Positions 49,401 through 60,089 of a stretch of 64,000 nucleotides of DNA are shown piece after piece. Position numbers and translations under genes: made by a program. Origin of the DNA: Micromonospora coxensis (GTDB lineage Bacteria; Actinomycetota; Actinomycetes; Mycobacteriales; Micromonosporaceae). Each line of letters begins with the position of its first letter. Position 1 is the first letter of the stretch. The stretch lies in NCBI RefSeq assembly GCF_900090295.1, contig NZ_LT607753.1, positions 1,488,001 through 1,552,000 of the forward strand, in the 5' to 3' direction. The notes beneath the pieces were generated by a model. That model saw nothing but the letters and a program-made list of their open reading frames with translations. It did no database searches and was not told the DNA's origin.

Positions 49401-49727
49401 CCCGGCCGGGCGGTCGACTCCGACCTCGGCACCCGCTGGGCGAGCGCCTGGTCCGACGACCAGTGGCTCACCGTCGACCTCGGCTCGGCCCGGCAGGTCG
49501 GCCGGGTGGTGCTGGCCTGGGAGGCGGCGTACGCCCGGTCGTACCGGATCGAGGTCTCCTCCGACGGCGGCGCCTGGCGCGCGGTCTGGTCGACCACCGC
49601 CGGCGACGGCGGCACCGACGCGGTGGCGTTCCCGGCCCAGAACGCCCGGTACGTCCGCGTGCGCGGGCTCACCCGGGCCACCTCGTACGGCTACTCGCTC
49701 TGGGAGCTGGCGGTGTACGCCCGCTGA
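46497..49727 (+). CDS. Secreted penicillin-acylase-family N-terminal nucleophile hydrolase with C-terminal discoidin domain
   Basis: 1076 aa. Signal peptide 1-35 (RRLLAGLGAGILVAAVLVAS...ASAA). The Ntn-hydrolase is a precursor whose predicted autocatalytic cut lies before S401 in GM-SNAVVVNAAHSATGHP, the new beta-chain N-terminus and nucleophile. The alpha-chain part has RDRATGVPHITGTTRGGTMY, as in acyl-homoserine-lactone or lactam acylases. From about residue 951 to the end is a discoidin (F5/8 type C) domain with NLAAGRPATASSS and AVDSDLGTRWAS, a likely carbohydrate- or surface-binding module. Substrate unknown: acyl-homoserine-lactone, beta-lactam or lipopeptide acylases are candidates. Confidence 0.88.
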   Translation: MHRPPTTTRRLLAGLGAGILVAAVLVASPTPASAAPAAATTSFAPDDYCLGECADILPPGQNGNATLVEILGNQSVGTLPRHSADQLGRYADLVYSYAGLKQDQIGSFFHDASFGVPPTQVERDYSPRSDVRILRDRATGVPHITGTTRGGTMYGAGYAGAEDRLFTMDLLRHVGRGTLTPFAGGAPGNRALEQSVWRNSPYTEADLRTQVEALRTRGGARGEQLYADVQEYIAGINAYIRHCMANRNCPGEYVLTGHLDAITNAGGPQPFQMTDLIAIAGVVGGLFGGGGGTEMQSALVRIAARARYGAVEGDKVWQGFRAQNDPEAVLTLHDGQSFPYGAAAPDAASVVLPDAGTARVEPVFTDPTGSAATTTAVTSRSAELAAALSGLTLSRQQRGMSNAVVVNAAHSATGHPIAVFGPQTGYFSPQLLMVQELQGPGISARGAAFAGLNLYVLLGRGQDYAWSATSSVHDITDTYALPLCTTDGSAPTLASNRYLYRGSCLPMEEISHVNRWSPTVADGTPAGSYKLVARRTNLGLVAWRGTVGGRPHAFTQLRSTYRHEADSAIGFQMFNDPAQMGSADAFVTAAHHVEYAFNWFYVNSTQSAYFNSGLNPVRAAGADPNLPMRAAYEWQGYDPVTNTAAYAPLAAHPRSVDQDYYISWNNKQAKDFGAADGNFSFGAVHRGDLLDRPMKAAVAAGRTFDRASLTALVQQAGLTDLRGAEVLDELIRVLESQPVADPALATEISRLKAWRQAGALRVETARGSKVYRHAEAIRTFDAWWPLLVRGMFRAPLGADLYQSLVNALQINESPSGHQQGDVSNLPSSANEAQAHKGSAFQYGWWGYVDKDLRAVLGDPVRGGPGRTFCGGGDLAGCRQILLDTLRAAAGTPASTTYPGDASCAAGDQWCADAIVQSPLGGIRHATIAWQNRPTYQQVVSFPARRGDDLTNLAAGRPATASSSEFLRGPGRAVDSDLGTRWASAWSDDQWLTVDLGSARQVGRVVLAWEAAYARSYRIEVSSDGGAWRAVWSTTAGDGGTDAVAFPAQNARYVRVRGLTRATSYGYSLWELAVYAR

Positions 49728-49735
49728 CCGGTGAC

Positions 49736-49768
49736 CCCGGCCGGCGCGCTGACCCCGCGCCGGCCGGG
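49736..49768. terminator. Bidirectional terminator between acylase and Rieske genes
   Basis: A perfect 13-bp stem, CCCGGCCGGCGCG (49736-49748) with 49756-49768, 7-nt loop, between convergent stops. Confidence 0.85.
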
Positions 49769-49774
49769 CGCCGG

Positions 49775-50263
49775 TCAGGCGAGCAGGATCTGGTCGCCGT
49801 CCACCCTGATCTGCTTGGGCGCGAGCGGCTTGGTCGCCGGGCCCTTCTTCACCGCGCCGTCGGTGATGGCGAACTGGCTGCCGTGGCAGGTGCAGTTGAT
49901 CGTGCCGCCGTCGATGTTCGACACCGGGCACGCCTTGTGGGTGCAGATCGGGTCGAAGGCCTTGAACTCCCCCGGGCTCGGCTGGGTGACCACCACGCCC
50001 CGCTCGGCGAAGATCGCGCCACCGCCGACCGGGATGTCGGTCGTCCTGGCCAGCGGCGCGGCGGCGGTGTCCCGGTTGCCGCCGGCGTCCGGCGCGTCCG
50101 TCACGCCCGGCCCGCCGCTGGTCGGCGCGGTGCTCGGCGCGCCACCGTCGTCGCCACCGCCGCAGGCGGCCAGCGCCACCGACGCCCCCACCGCGCCGGC
50201 GCCGGCGAGCAGGGCACGCCGTGTGCGCGCGGCGGACCCGGTCAGCACCTGATCGTCACTCAT
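49775..50263 (-). CDS. Rieske [2Fe-2S] lipoprotein
   Basis: 162 aa from ATG 50263. Arg-rich N-terminus TRRALLAGAGAVG then lipobox LAAC (about 30-33), so it is likely exported, probably by Tat or Sec, and lipid-anchored; a Pro/Thr/Gly linker follows. The Rieske ligands are CTHKACPV and CTCHGSQF, with the extra Cys pair of high-potential Rieske proteins. It may carry electrons at the outer face of the membrane; partner unknown. Confidence 0.87.
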   Translation of the reverse strand: MSDDQVLTGSAARTRRALLAGAGAVGASVALAACGGGDDGGAPSTAPTSGGPGVTDAPDAGGNRDTAAAPLARTTDIPVGGGAIFAERGVVVTQPSPGEFKAFDPICTHKACPVSNIDGGTINCTCHGSQFAITDGAVKKGPATKPLAPKQIRVDGDQILLA

Positions 50264-50417
50264 CTCCGGCCTCTCTCTCGACGTGCCGCCGCCGGTCCTG
50301 ATCGCGGCCGCACTCGTGCACACGCACCACTGTGCCGCACGGTTCACCGGCGCACCGCCGGACCCGGGAACGACGACGGGCGGGCCGGTCGCCCGGCCCG
50401 CCCGTGGTACGCCCTGC

Positions 50418-53363
<2,946 letters not shown>

Positions 53364-53558
53364 GGTGCGTGTGCTCCCGGAAGAAGAGAGTGAGGCGGAT
53401 CTGTCCGCTCCGAGCGGGGTCTGAGCGGTTTTGACAGGCGCAGGAAGGCGCCTCGGCAACTCTAGCCCCGAGGTACGACAACTTCCCGCGCGCGCACATT
53501 CCCCCAGCTCACCCCGGTCGCGCCGGCCCGGGTGGGGTCGACGCGACCGCGCAGCGGC

Positions 53559-54638
53559 TCAGTGTCCGCCGGGTGACGGCGGCGACGACGGACGCGCCGT
53601 GCGACGCCGTCCGCCCCGCCAGCCGCCGCGCCGCTCGGCGGCGAGCCGGGTCTCCCGGCGGCGGCTCTCGAAAACCACCTCCCGCTGCAACCGACGCCAG
53701 CTCTCCCAGCGCCGGGCGGGCAGTTCCCCGCTCTCCAGCGCCTCGCGCACCGCACAGGCCGGCTCGGCCTCGTGCGCGCAGTCGGCGTACCGGCAGCCGG
53801 TGGCGAGGTCGGCGATGTCGGCGAACGCCCGGTCCAGCCCGGCGGCGCCGTCGAGCAGGCCCACCGCGCGTACCCCCGGGGTGTCCAGCACCGCGCCCCC
53901 GCCGGGGACCGGCACCAGCGCCCGCCAGGTGGTGGTGTGCCGGCCCTTGCCGTCGGAGCGGCGGATCGCCTGGGTCGGCATGACGACCGCCCCGGCCAGG
54001 GCGTTGACCAGGCTCGACTTGCCCGCCCCGGAGGGACCGAGCAGGCCGAGGGTGCGCCCCGGCGCGACGAACGGCCGCAGCGCCTGGAGGCCGACGCCCC
54101 GCTCGGCGCTGACCGGCAGCACCGGCACCCCGGGCGCCACGGCGGCGAGCTGCCGGGCCACCTGGGCGGGGTCGGCGGCCAGGTCGACCTTGGTGAGCAC
54201 GACCAGCGGACGCGCCCCGGACTCGTGGGCCAGCGAGAGCAGCCGCTCGATCCGGGCGACGTCCGGCTCGGGGTGCACCGGCTCGACCACCGCGGCGGCG
54301 TCGAGGTTGGCGGCGAGCACCTGCCCGCTGGCGTCCTTGCCCGCCGTGCGGCGCACCAGCGCGCTGCGGCGCGGCAGCACCACGTCGACGGTCACCGGCC
54401 CGTCGGGCCAGGTGGCGAGCAGCACCCAGTCGCCCGCGCAGGGCAGGGCGGTCAGGTCACGGGCCGCGGCGGCCAGCACCGCCGGGCCGAGGCTGGCGCG
54501 GACGGGCCCGTCCGCGCAGAGCACGGTGCAGACGCCGCGGTCCACCCGGGCCACCCGGCCCGGTCGGCGGTCGGGGCGGCGCCGCGCGTACGCCGCCCGC
54601 TCGGCGTCGAGGCCGAGGGCGGCAAGGTCGATGGTCAT
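53559..54638 (-). CDS. rsgA: RsgA, ribosome small-subunit-dependent GTPase
   Basis: 359 aa. Late 30S assembly factor. N-terminal OB fold, then a circularly permuted GTPase: G4 TKVD (149-152), P-loop GPSGAGKSS (201-209), switch G3 DTPG (252-255). A C-terminal zinc site has C282, C287, H289, C295. The final Arg/Gly/Pro-rich tail (from ~330) is longer than in E. coli. ATG 54638 lies 7 nt after the stop of a tiny ORF, whose stop overlaps the GAGG ribosome site. Confidence 0.93.
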   Translation of the reverse strand: MTIDLAALGLDAERAAYARRRPDRRPGRVARVDRGVCTVLCADGPVRASLGPAVLAAAARDLTALPCAGDWVLLATWPDGPVTVDVVLPRRSALVRRTAGKDASGQVLAANLDAAAVVEPVHPEPDVARIERLLSLAHESGARPLVVLTKVDLAADPAQVARQLAAVAPGVPVLPVSAERGVGLQALRPFVAPGRTLGLLGPSGAGKSSLVNALAGAVVMPTQAIRRSDGKGRHTTTWRALVPVPGGGAVLDTPGVRAVGLLDGAAGLDRAFADIADLATGCRYADCAHEAEPACAVREALESGELPARRWESWRRLQREVVFESRRRETRLAAERRGGWRGGRRRTARPSSPPSPGGH

Positions 54639-54645
54639 CGCATCC

Positions 54646-54696
54646 TCATCGGTGTCGGAAGGGGGTGTGACGGTGCACGCGTGCCACGACCGGCAT
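54646..54696 (-). CDS. Putative 16-residue leader peptide upstream of rsgA
   Basis: MPVVARVHRHTPFRHR, with GGAGG about 8 nt before the ATG. The stop TGA lies 7 nt before the rsgA ATG and is shared with its ribosome site TGAGG. The peptide has four Arg and three His in 16 residues. It is too short for family assignment; it might couple or attenuate rsgA translation. It could also be a chance ORF. Confidence 0.4.
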   Translation of the reverse strand: MPVVARVHRHTPFRHR

Positions 54697-54859
54697 GCTC
54701 ACCACCTCCGTCCGTCGTCTGCGGCGCCCGCGTTGCGCGACGACATCGGCCCGGCGCGTCCGACACCGCGCCGCGACCGAAAGCCGTCGGGCCGACGGTA
54801 GGGGGCCCGGCGACGCGCCGAAAGCGATTTCCCCGGCGACGCGGCGGCCCCGGTGCCGC

Positions 54860-54865
54860 TAGGGT
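54860..54865 (+). promoter_or_regulatory. -10 box for a leaderless transcript of the mycothiol-enzyme gene
   Basis: TAGGGT ends 6 nt before GTG 54872; no ribosome site is present. Confidence 0.5.
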
Positions 54866-54871
54866 CGGTGC

Positions 54872-55588
54872 GTGACCACGGATCCGCTGCTGCTGGCCGG
54901 CGAGGTGGACGACGCCACGGCCCGGCTGCTGCGTACCGTCGATTCCCTCGACGCCGCGGCCGTCGCGGCGCCCTCCCTGCTGCCCGGCTGGACCCGCGGC
55001 CACGTCCTAGCCCACCTGGCCCGCAACGCCGACGGCTTCGTCAACCTGCTCACCTCGGCCCGCACCGGCGAGCAGCTGCCGATGTACGCCAGCCCCACCG
55101 CCCGCGCCGCCGACATCGAGGCCGGCGCGGCCCGGTCGCCGGAGGCCCACCTGGACGACCTGCGTCGCTCCGCGCAGCGCTTCGCCGAGGCGGTCGCCGC
55201 CGTGCCGGCGCAGGCGTGGTCGGCGACGGTCGAGACGCGCCGCGGCCCGTGGCCGGCGGCGATGCTGGTCTGGGGCCGGCTGCGCGAGATCGAGGTGCAC
55301 CACGTGGACCTGGCCGCCGGCTACCGGCCGGCCGACTGGCCACCGGCGTTCGCCGGGCACCTGCTGCACGAGGTCGCGGGCGGGCTCGCCGAGCGGGCCG
55401 ACGCGCCGGCGATGGTGCTGCGGTACGACGGCAGCCGGCACGAGCTGGCGATCGGCGAGCGCACGAACGCGCCCCTGGTCACCGGTCCCCCGGCCGAGCT
55501 GGCCGCCTGGTTGATCGGCCGCAGCAGCGGCGACGGGCTGACCGTCACCCCGGACGGCGCCCTGCCGACCCCACCGGAATGGATATAG
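54872..55588 (+). CDS. Maleylpyruvate-isomerase-family mycothiol-dependent enzyme
   Basis: 238 aa DinB-like four-helix bundle. Metal-ligand His residues appear in LPGWTRGHVLAHLARNADG and REIEVHHVDLAAGY. The C-terminal ~80 residues form a mycothiol-dependent-isomerase C-terminal domain (from about 165). Family enzymes use mycothiol, the thiol of actinobacteria, to isomerise or detoxify small molecules; the substrate is unknown. The next gene, an MBL hydrolase, starts 8 bp on. Confidence 0.85.
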   Translation: MTTDPLLLAGEVDDATARLLRTVDSLDAAAVAAPSLLPGWTRGHVLAHLARNADGFVNLLTSARTGEQLPMYASPTARAADIEAGAARSPEAHLDDLRRSAQRFAEAVAAVPAQAWSATVETRRGPWPAAMLVWGRLREIEVHHVDLAAGYRPADWPPAFAGHLLHEVAGGLAERADAPAMVLRYDGSRHELAIGERTNAPLVTGPPAELAAWLIGRSSGDGLTVTPDGALPTPPEWI

Positions 55589-55596
55589 ACACCGTC

Positions 55597-56250
55597 ATGA
55601 GCTACACCGGAGACGTCACCGCGGGCGGCGCACCCGCCGTCCGCGAGCTGGGCGGGCTCACCGTCACCAAGATCTCGGTCGGCCCGATGGACAACAACGC
55701 CTACCTGCTGCGGTGCCGCGACACCGGCGAGCAGGTGCTGATCGACGCGGCGAACGAGGCGCCCCGCCTGCTGGAGCTGATCGGCGACGGCGGCCTGGCC
55801 GCCGTGGTCACCACGCACCGGCACATGGACCACTGGGTGGCGCTGGAGGAGGTCGTGGCCAAGACCGGCGCCCGCGCGCTGGTGCACGCCGACGACGCCG
55901 AGGGGCTGCCCATCGAGGCGGAGACCCTCACCGACGGCGACACCGTGCCGGTCGGTGACTGCGCCCTGGAGGTGATCCACCTGCAGGGCCACACCCCGGG
56001 CTCCATCGCGCTGCTGTACCGGGACCCGGCCGGCACCCCGCACCTGTTCACCGGGGACTCGCTCTTCCCCGGCGGGGTGGGCAACACCGAGCAGGACCCG
56101 CAGCGCTTCGGCCGGCTCATCGACGACGTGGAGCACAAGATCTTCGACCGGCTGCCCGACGAGACCTGGTTCTACCCGGGGCACGGCCGGGACAGCACCC
56201 TCGGCGCCGAGCGCCCGTCGCTGCCGCAGTGGCGCGCCCGCGGCTGGTGA
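55597..56250 (+). CDS. MBL-fold (glyoxalase II-like) metallohydrolase
   Basis: 217 aa. Metal-site motifs HRHMDH (74-79), HLQGHTPGSIALL, TGDSLFPGGVGNT and FYPGHGRDS; the spacing matches glyoxalase-II-like hydrolases. ATG 55597 is preferred to an in-frame ATG at 55579, which would overlap the previous gene by 10 bp. The pairing with a mycothiol-family enzyme suggests thioester or aldehyde detoxification by a two-step route, an inference. Confidence 0.87.
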   Translation: MSYTGDVTAGGAPAVRELGGLTVTKISVGPMDNNAYLLRCRDTGEQVLIDAANEAPRLLELIGDGGLAAVVTTHRHMDHWVALEEVVAKTGARALVHADDAEGLPIEAETLTDGDTVPVGDCALEVIHLQGHTPGSIALLYRDPAGTPHLFTGDSLFPGGVGNTEQDPQRFGRLIDDVEHKIFDRLPDETWFYPGHGRDSTLGAERPSLPQWRARGW

Positions 56251-56257
56251 GACGTCG

Positions 56258-56288
56258 CGGCGCCGGTCAGCCGGCCTGACCGGCGCCG
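56258..56288. terminator. Bidirectional terminator overlapping the end of dedA
   Basis: CGGCGCCGGTCAG (56258-56270) pairs perfectly with 56276-56288 around a 5-nt loop. The stem contains the DedA stop codon (56267-56269) on the minus strand. Confidence 0.8.
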
Positions 56289-56890
56289 ATCACCGCCCGC
56301 AACCGCCGCCGGGTGCCCACCAGCACCACGCCGGCCAGCGCCAGCCCGACCGCCGTGGTGACGAGCACCGGGCTGCCGTCGCCGGGCAGCAGCCCGGCCA
56401 GCGACCGCGACGCCGTGCCCAGCGCCAGGTACAGGCCGGCCCAGAGCACCGCGCCCGCCGTGGCGCAGGCGGCGAACCGGCGGTACGACATGCGCAGCCC
56501 GCCGGCGGCCAGGGGCAGCAGGGCGTTGAACACCGGCAGGAACGGCGCGACCAGCACCATCCGCCCGCCTCCGGTACGCAGGATGTCCTCGGCGGCGGCC
56601 CAGCGGACCTCGCCGATCCAGCCGCCGACGCGGCTGCGCCGCAGCCGCTCGCCGTAGACCCGGCCGGCGGCGAAGCTCAACGACCATCCGCCGACGCAGC
56701 CGGCCACCACCGCCACGAGGGTCGGCGCGCCGGCCGCCGGGGAGCCCAGGCCCACCGCCGCGAGGATCGCCACGTCGCCGGGGACCAGCACGCCGAGCAG
56801 GGGTACGGCGTCGGCGAGCATCACCAGCCCCAGCACCCCCATCAGCAGTGCGGTGGGCAGTTCCCCGATCTGGGTCACGACATCCGGCAT
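56267..56890 (-). CDS. DedA/VTT-family membrane protein
   Basis: 207 aa with about five membrane segments. The DedA core is ADAVPLLGVLVPGDVAILAA (re-entrant PGD/PGE loop), GGWSLSFAAGRVYGERL and VLVAPFLPVFNALLPLAAGGLRMSYRRFAACATAGAVLW, here cited in part. The family includes undecaprenyl-phosphate and lipid scramblases. The stop lies inside a terminator stem. ATG 56890 is supported by a leaderless -10 box 7 nt upstream. Confidence 0.87.
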   Translation of the reverse strand: MPDVVTQIGELPTALLMGVLGLVMLADAVPLLGVLVPGDVAILAAVGLGSPAAGAPTLVAVVAGCVGGWSLSFAAGRVYGERLRRSRVGGWIGEVRWAAAEDILRTGGGRMVLVAPFLPVFNALLPLAAGGLRMSYRRFAACATAGAVLWAGLYLALGTASRSLAGLLPGDGSPVLVTTAVGLALAGVVLVGTRRRLRAVIGAGQAG

Positions 56891-56897
56891 GGCCACG

Positions 56898-56903
56898 ACG
56901 CTA
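56898..56903 (-). promoter_or_regulatory. -10 box for a leaderless dedA transcript
   Basis: TAGCGT on the minus strand ends 7 nt before ATG 56890, with no ribosome site. Confidence 0.45.
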
Positions 56904-57031
56904 CGGTCGGGCCGGGCGGCGCACATCCGGCCCGATCCCCCACCCTGCCCTGATCCCGGCTCGGGGTCACCCCTGAGCCACCCGCCCGTCCGCCCACCCG
57001 CCGCGCCGCCGTCCGGCGCTCTGCCGACGTC

Positions 57032-57079
57032 TGCGGCGTGTCGCGGTGTCGGCGCGTGCCGAGCCCGCAACACGCCGCA
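57032..57079. repeat. Intergenic palindrome, copy 2 of a dispersed element
   Basis: A 21-nt stem: 57032-57052 with 57059-57079, three internal mismatches, 6-nt loop. Its left arm holds GCGGCGTGTCGCGGTGTC (57033-57050), 17 of 18 identical to copy 1 at 19671-19688. It lies 44 bp past the end of the minus-strand methyltransferase gene and can serve as its terminator. Confidence 0.75.
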
Positions 57080-57122
57080 ACGGGTGGCCGCCCGGTGGCC
57101 GCCCGGTGCGGGGCGGGGCGGG

Positions 57123-57806
57123 TCAGCGGGGGCGGAGCACCTGGACCCGGCGCACCGGTGAGTCGACGGACGGCTCGGTGGTGGGCACCGGGTAGCTCGC
57201 CACCACCTCCAGGGCGTCGGTGGGCAGGTGACCCCGGTCGGGGTCGCCGACCAGCACGAGCGCGCCGGCGGACGCCGCGCGGCGCAGGAACGGCAGCACC
57301 CGGCCGGCGAGTTCACGGTCGTAGAGGGCGTCCCCGGCGACGAGCAGGTCGACGTCGGTCCCGTCGCCGTCGAGCAGGTCACCCCCGGAGGCCGTCACGA
57401 CCACCCCGTTGGCCCGCGCGTTGACCGTGACCGCGGCCACCGCGTACGGGTCGATGTCGTTGGCGGCGACCCGGTCGGCGCCGGCCAGCGCGGCGGCGAT
57501 GGCCACCAGCCCGGAGCCGGCGGCCAGGTCCAGCACCCGCCGTCCGGCGGCCAGCTCGGGATGGTCGAGCAGGTGGCGGGCGAGCGCCTGGCCCCCCGCC
57601 CACGCCGACGCCCAGTACGGCGGCGGCAGGGCGCGGCCGGCCGCCGCCTCCATCCGGGCCCACCAGACGATGGCGTCCTCGGCGAGCAGCAGCGACACCT
57701 CGGGGACGAACGGGGTGGGGACCAGCCGGAGGCGGTCCAGCCCGTCGCCGGGAGCGGCGATCTCGCGCTCCAGGACGGCCAGCGCCGCCGTGCTCGGTCC
57801 GCTCAC
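57123..57806 (-). CDS. Class I SAM-dependent methyltransferase (lysine-methyltransferase-like)
   Basis: 227 aa from GTG 57806. Motif I is [20 protein letters not shown] (SAM-binding), with the acidic loop [33 protein letters not shown] marks the post-motif region. [21 protein letters not shown], with Trp-Ala-Gly-Gly, resembles the METTL20/ETFB-lysine methyltransferase and PrmA-like group. The protein substrate is unknown. The start is uncertain: no ribosome site or -10 box is seen, and the frame is open further upstream. Confidence 0.83.
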   Translation of the reverse strand: MSGPSTAALAVLEREIAAPGDGLDRLRLVPTPFVPEVSLLLAEDAIVWWARMEAAAGRALPPPYWASAWAGGQALARHLLDHPELAAGRRVLDLAAGSGLVAIAAALAGADRVAANDIDPYAVAAVTVNARANGVVVTASGGDLLDGDGTDVDLLVAGDALYDRELAGRVLPFLRRAASAGALVLVGDPDRGHLPTDALEVVASYPVPTTEPSVDSPVRRVQVLRPR

Positions 57807-57989
57807 CGGTCGAGCGTGCCGGACCCGACGGGCCGCCGGGCCGATTTCCACCGCGACCCGCGATGTTTTCTCCCGACGCCCTTGCGGCACTTCAGCCGGC
57901 AAAAGGGGGATCGGCCGGTTACTGTCGGGGTGGCACAGGGCGATCATCCGCCACGGCGGAGGTCTCCCGTCTTGAACAGGGAGAGATGC

Positions 57990-58193
57990 ATGGCAACCGG
58001 CACGGTCAAGTGGTTCAACTCGGAAAAGGGCTTCGGCTTCATCGAGCAGGACGGCGGGGGACCCGACGTCTTCGTCCACTACTCAGCGATCGCGAGCAGC
58101 GGTTACCGCGAACTGCAGGAGGCCCAGAAGGTCGAGTTCGAGGTGACCCAGGGGCAGAAGGGCCCGCAGGCGGACAACGTCCGTCCGCTGTAG
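57990..58193 (+). CDS. Cold-shock domain protein (CspA family)
   Basis: 67 aa single OB-fold. RNA-binding motifs RNP1 KGFGFIEQ and RNP2 VFVHYSAI are intact. GGGAGAG lies 5 nt before ATG 57990. Cold-shock proteins act as RNA chaperones. The 180-bp region upstream may hold a leader. Confidence 0.96.
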   Translation: MATGTVKWFNSEKGFGFIEQDGGGPDVFVHYSAIASSGYRELQEAQKVEFEVTQGQKGPQADNVRPL

Positions 58194-58203
58194 GTCCGTG
58201 CCG

Positions 58204-58231
58204 GTGGCGGCGGCCGTCGGGCCGCCGCCAC
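58204..58231 (+). terminator. Terminator after the cold-shock gene
   Basis: GTGGCGGCGGCC (58204-58215) pairs perfectly with 58220-58231, loop GTCG, 10 bp after the stop. The convergent M15-like gene ends at 58281. Confidence 0.85.
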
Positions 58232-58280
58232 TGCGCGTTCTGCGGCGTACGCGTGGCTCGCGCGCGCCGCTCGTGGCCGG

Positions 58281-59165
58281 TCAGGCCACCAGCCGCCGGG
58301 CCAGTTCGTCGGCGACCTGCTTGGCGACCGTCGGCGGGATCGCCGCGGCGATGTCCTCCGGCTTGAGCCCGGCGAGCACGCCCTGCACGATCGCCGGTTC
58401 GTCGGTGAAGTCCTTGTTCGACAGCGCGGTCAACGCGGTCTGCAGGGCGGTGAGCTGCGCGGCCAGCGACTTCAACGTCGGGTGCTGGACGACGAACGAC
58501 GGGTTCGTGTGGTCCTCGCCCATGGACATGCGGGTGTAGATCTGGCCGATCGGGTTGCGTCCGTCCAGCACGGTCAGGTTCTTGTGGACGGTTTCCAGCC
58601 AGGCGTGCTCTTCGGGGGTCATGTCGTCGTCCTCCAGGAGTCCGATGGTGCTCAGGTAGCGGCGGAACAGCGGGGTCTGGTCCCGCTGCGCCTTGGTCGA
58701 GTCGCGGAAGAAGCTGAAGTGGGTGTGCCACAGGTGCGAGTCGTCGCCGGAGGTGCGCCTGCCGAGCCGGTCCCACCGGCGCACCGTGCGCCCGTCGGGT
58801 GAGTAGATGATCTCGCGGATGTCGCGGCTGTCCGGGGTGTTCGCCACGCACTGGGCCACGCACCAGGTGGAGAACGTGCGCAGGTCGTGGGTACGACCCG
58901 CCGAGCTGACCTGGAACAGACCGACGTCCAGCGCGGAGGCGTCGAGGGTCAACCCCGAGGAGTCCCGGGGGGACTCGACGACCGAGTAGTCGTTGGTCAC
59001 CACCCGGTCCGAGCCGCAGTGGTAGCCACCGCGGTGTGCGGAGTCGCCGACGATGCCGACCTCACCCGGTTCGAGGTCGTCGGCGCGCACGGTGTCGGGG
59101 TCGACGTTCAGGTGGTCGAGCAACAGCCGGCGGACGGCCAGCAGGTTGGCCGGGGCCGTGGTCAT
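58281..59165 (-). CDS. Phage-like protein with a divergent peptidase M15-like domain
   Basis: 294 aa. Residues 30-155 show a possible Hedgehog/DD-peptidase (M15) zinc-site pattern: DSAHRGGYHCGSD (H44, H49), SALDVG (D80) and HLWHTHFSF (H144, H147, H149). The C-terminal ~120 residues resemble a helical linker: TPEEHAWLETVHKNLTVLDG, then EPAIVQGVLAGLKPEDIAAA. Similar proteins are common near actinophage tails and as solitary genomic genes. No signal peptide. A peptidase role is inferred from the His/Asp pattern only. Confidence 0.6.
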   Translation of the reverse strand: MTTAPANLLAVRRLLLDHLNVDPDTVRADDLEPGEVGIVGDSAHRGGYHCGSDRVVTNDYSVVESPRDSSGLTLDASALDVGLFQVSSAGRTHDLRTFSTWCVAQCVANTPDSRDIREIIYSPDGRTVRRWDRLGRRTSGDDSHLWHTHFSFFRDSTKAQRDQTPLFRRYLSTIGLLEDDDMTPEEHAWLETVHKNLTVLDGRNPIGQIYTRMSMGEDHTNPSFVVQHPTLKSLAAQLTALQTALTALSNKDFTDEPAIVQGVLAGLKPEDIAAAIPPTVAKQVADELARRLVA

Positions 59166-59491
59166 GGGGTCCCCTTTCCGCAGCCGGCCCCGTCCTCGCC
59201 GGCTGCATCAGCATCAGTCAGGGGTCGGGCACGACGGTGACTCCACGTAGGTGCCGCGGGGTGGTGGTGCAGTCCCGACCGCTGGTGCACGTCGTCGGGC
59301 GATGGTCGAACGATATCCATGGAATCCCGGGAATCCCCAGGTCAGAGGCCCATTCTTCAGATGGCAGAAACCTGTGAGGCAGCTGGGACGCACGGTGTCG
59401 CCCGTGACGGGAGGGCAGCGACGACGGGACGAGAGCGACACAATCCGGTGCGGACAGTGACCGCACCGCCGGAGGGCACCGCGGCGGCGGA
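59166..59491. other. 326-bp intergenic region with a 5' leader hairpin
   Basis: It lies upstream of the M15-like gene and downstream of marR, both minus-strand. GCAGCCGGC (59180-59188) and GCCGGCTGC (59198-59206) form a perfect 9-bp hairpin just upstream of the GGAAAGGGG ribosome site for the M15-like gene. The rest, with a short direct repeat near 59319-59338, shows no gene I can support. Confidence 0.5.
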
Positions 59492-60022
59492 TCAGTTCGC
59501 CGGACGGCGGGGCGGCTCCGGGCGGGCGGCCCGGACGGAGTCCCGGTGCTCCCGCATCGAGGCGACCATGGTGGCCATGAAGCGGTGCACCACCGCCAGT
59601 TCCTCGTCGCTGAAGCGGGCCATCACCTCGTCGGTGCGCCGGCCGAGGGGCCCGAAGAAGCTCATCGCCAGGGCGGCGCCCTGGTCGGCGTAGTGCAGCA
59701 GGACCTTGCGCCGGTCGGCGGTGTCCCGGTCGCGGCGGATGTGCCCGGCGCGCTCCAGCCGGTCGATCAGGGCGGTGACCGAGCCCGAGGAGAGGTTGAG
59801 CTGCTCGCCCAGGCGGCCCGGGGTGATCGGGTCGCCGGTCAGCTCGGCGTCCATCACCGCGATCAGGGCGTGCAGATCGGTCGGGTTGAGCCCGTGCAGG
59901 TTGGCGAAGGCGTGCCCGATGTGCTGGGCGTCCACCGAGTAGCGCCGCAGGTCGTTCGCGATGTCCGCGATCATCTGCTGGCGCGGGTCGTCCCGCCGCC
60001 GGTACATGCCGTGCGATGCCAC
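59492..60022 (-). CDS. MarR-family transcriptional regulator
   Basis: 176 aa from GTG 60022. Winged helix-turn-helix: LHALIAVMDAE, PGRLGEQLNLSSGSVTALIDRLERAG (recognition helix), wing RDRDTADRRKVLL with the typical DxRxxxV/L. MarR proteins bind palindromes and release on binding phenolics or drugs. The divergent gene encodes an MMPL transporter, and two palindromes lie between them. GGGGGAAG lies 9 nt before GTG 60022; ATG 60007 and ATG 60064 are other candidates. Confidence 0.9.
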   Translation of the reverse strand: MASHGMYRRRDDPRQQMIADIANDLRRYSVDAQHIGHAFANLHGLNPTDLHALIAVMDAELTGDPITPGRLGEQLNLSSGSVTALIDRLERAGHIRRDRDTADRRKVLLHYADQGAALAMSFFGPLGRRTDEVMARFSDEELAVVHRFMATMVASMREHRDSVRAARPEPPRRPAN

Positions 60023-60089
60023 GTCTGGTCGCTTCCCCCTGATCTGCTCGCCCGCAGGCAGCATAGTGCAGCCGGCAACAATCTCGCCT

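Noticed and set aside
46425..49931. 1168-aa minus-strand ORF over the acylase gene
   Set aside because: Shadow of the secreted acylase; no recognisable domain.
53364..53558. SOS (LexA) box upstream of uvrA
   Set aside because: No GAAC-N4-GTTC-like site was found in the gap.
54853..56250. 465-aa frame joining into the MBL hydrolase
   Set aside because: The upstream part is a shadow of the mycothiol-enzyme gene; the MBL domain begins at 55597 with a normal family start.
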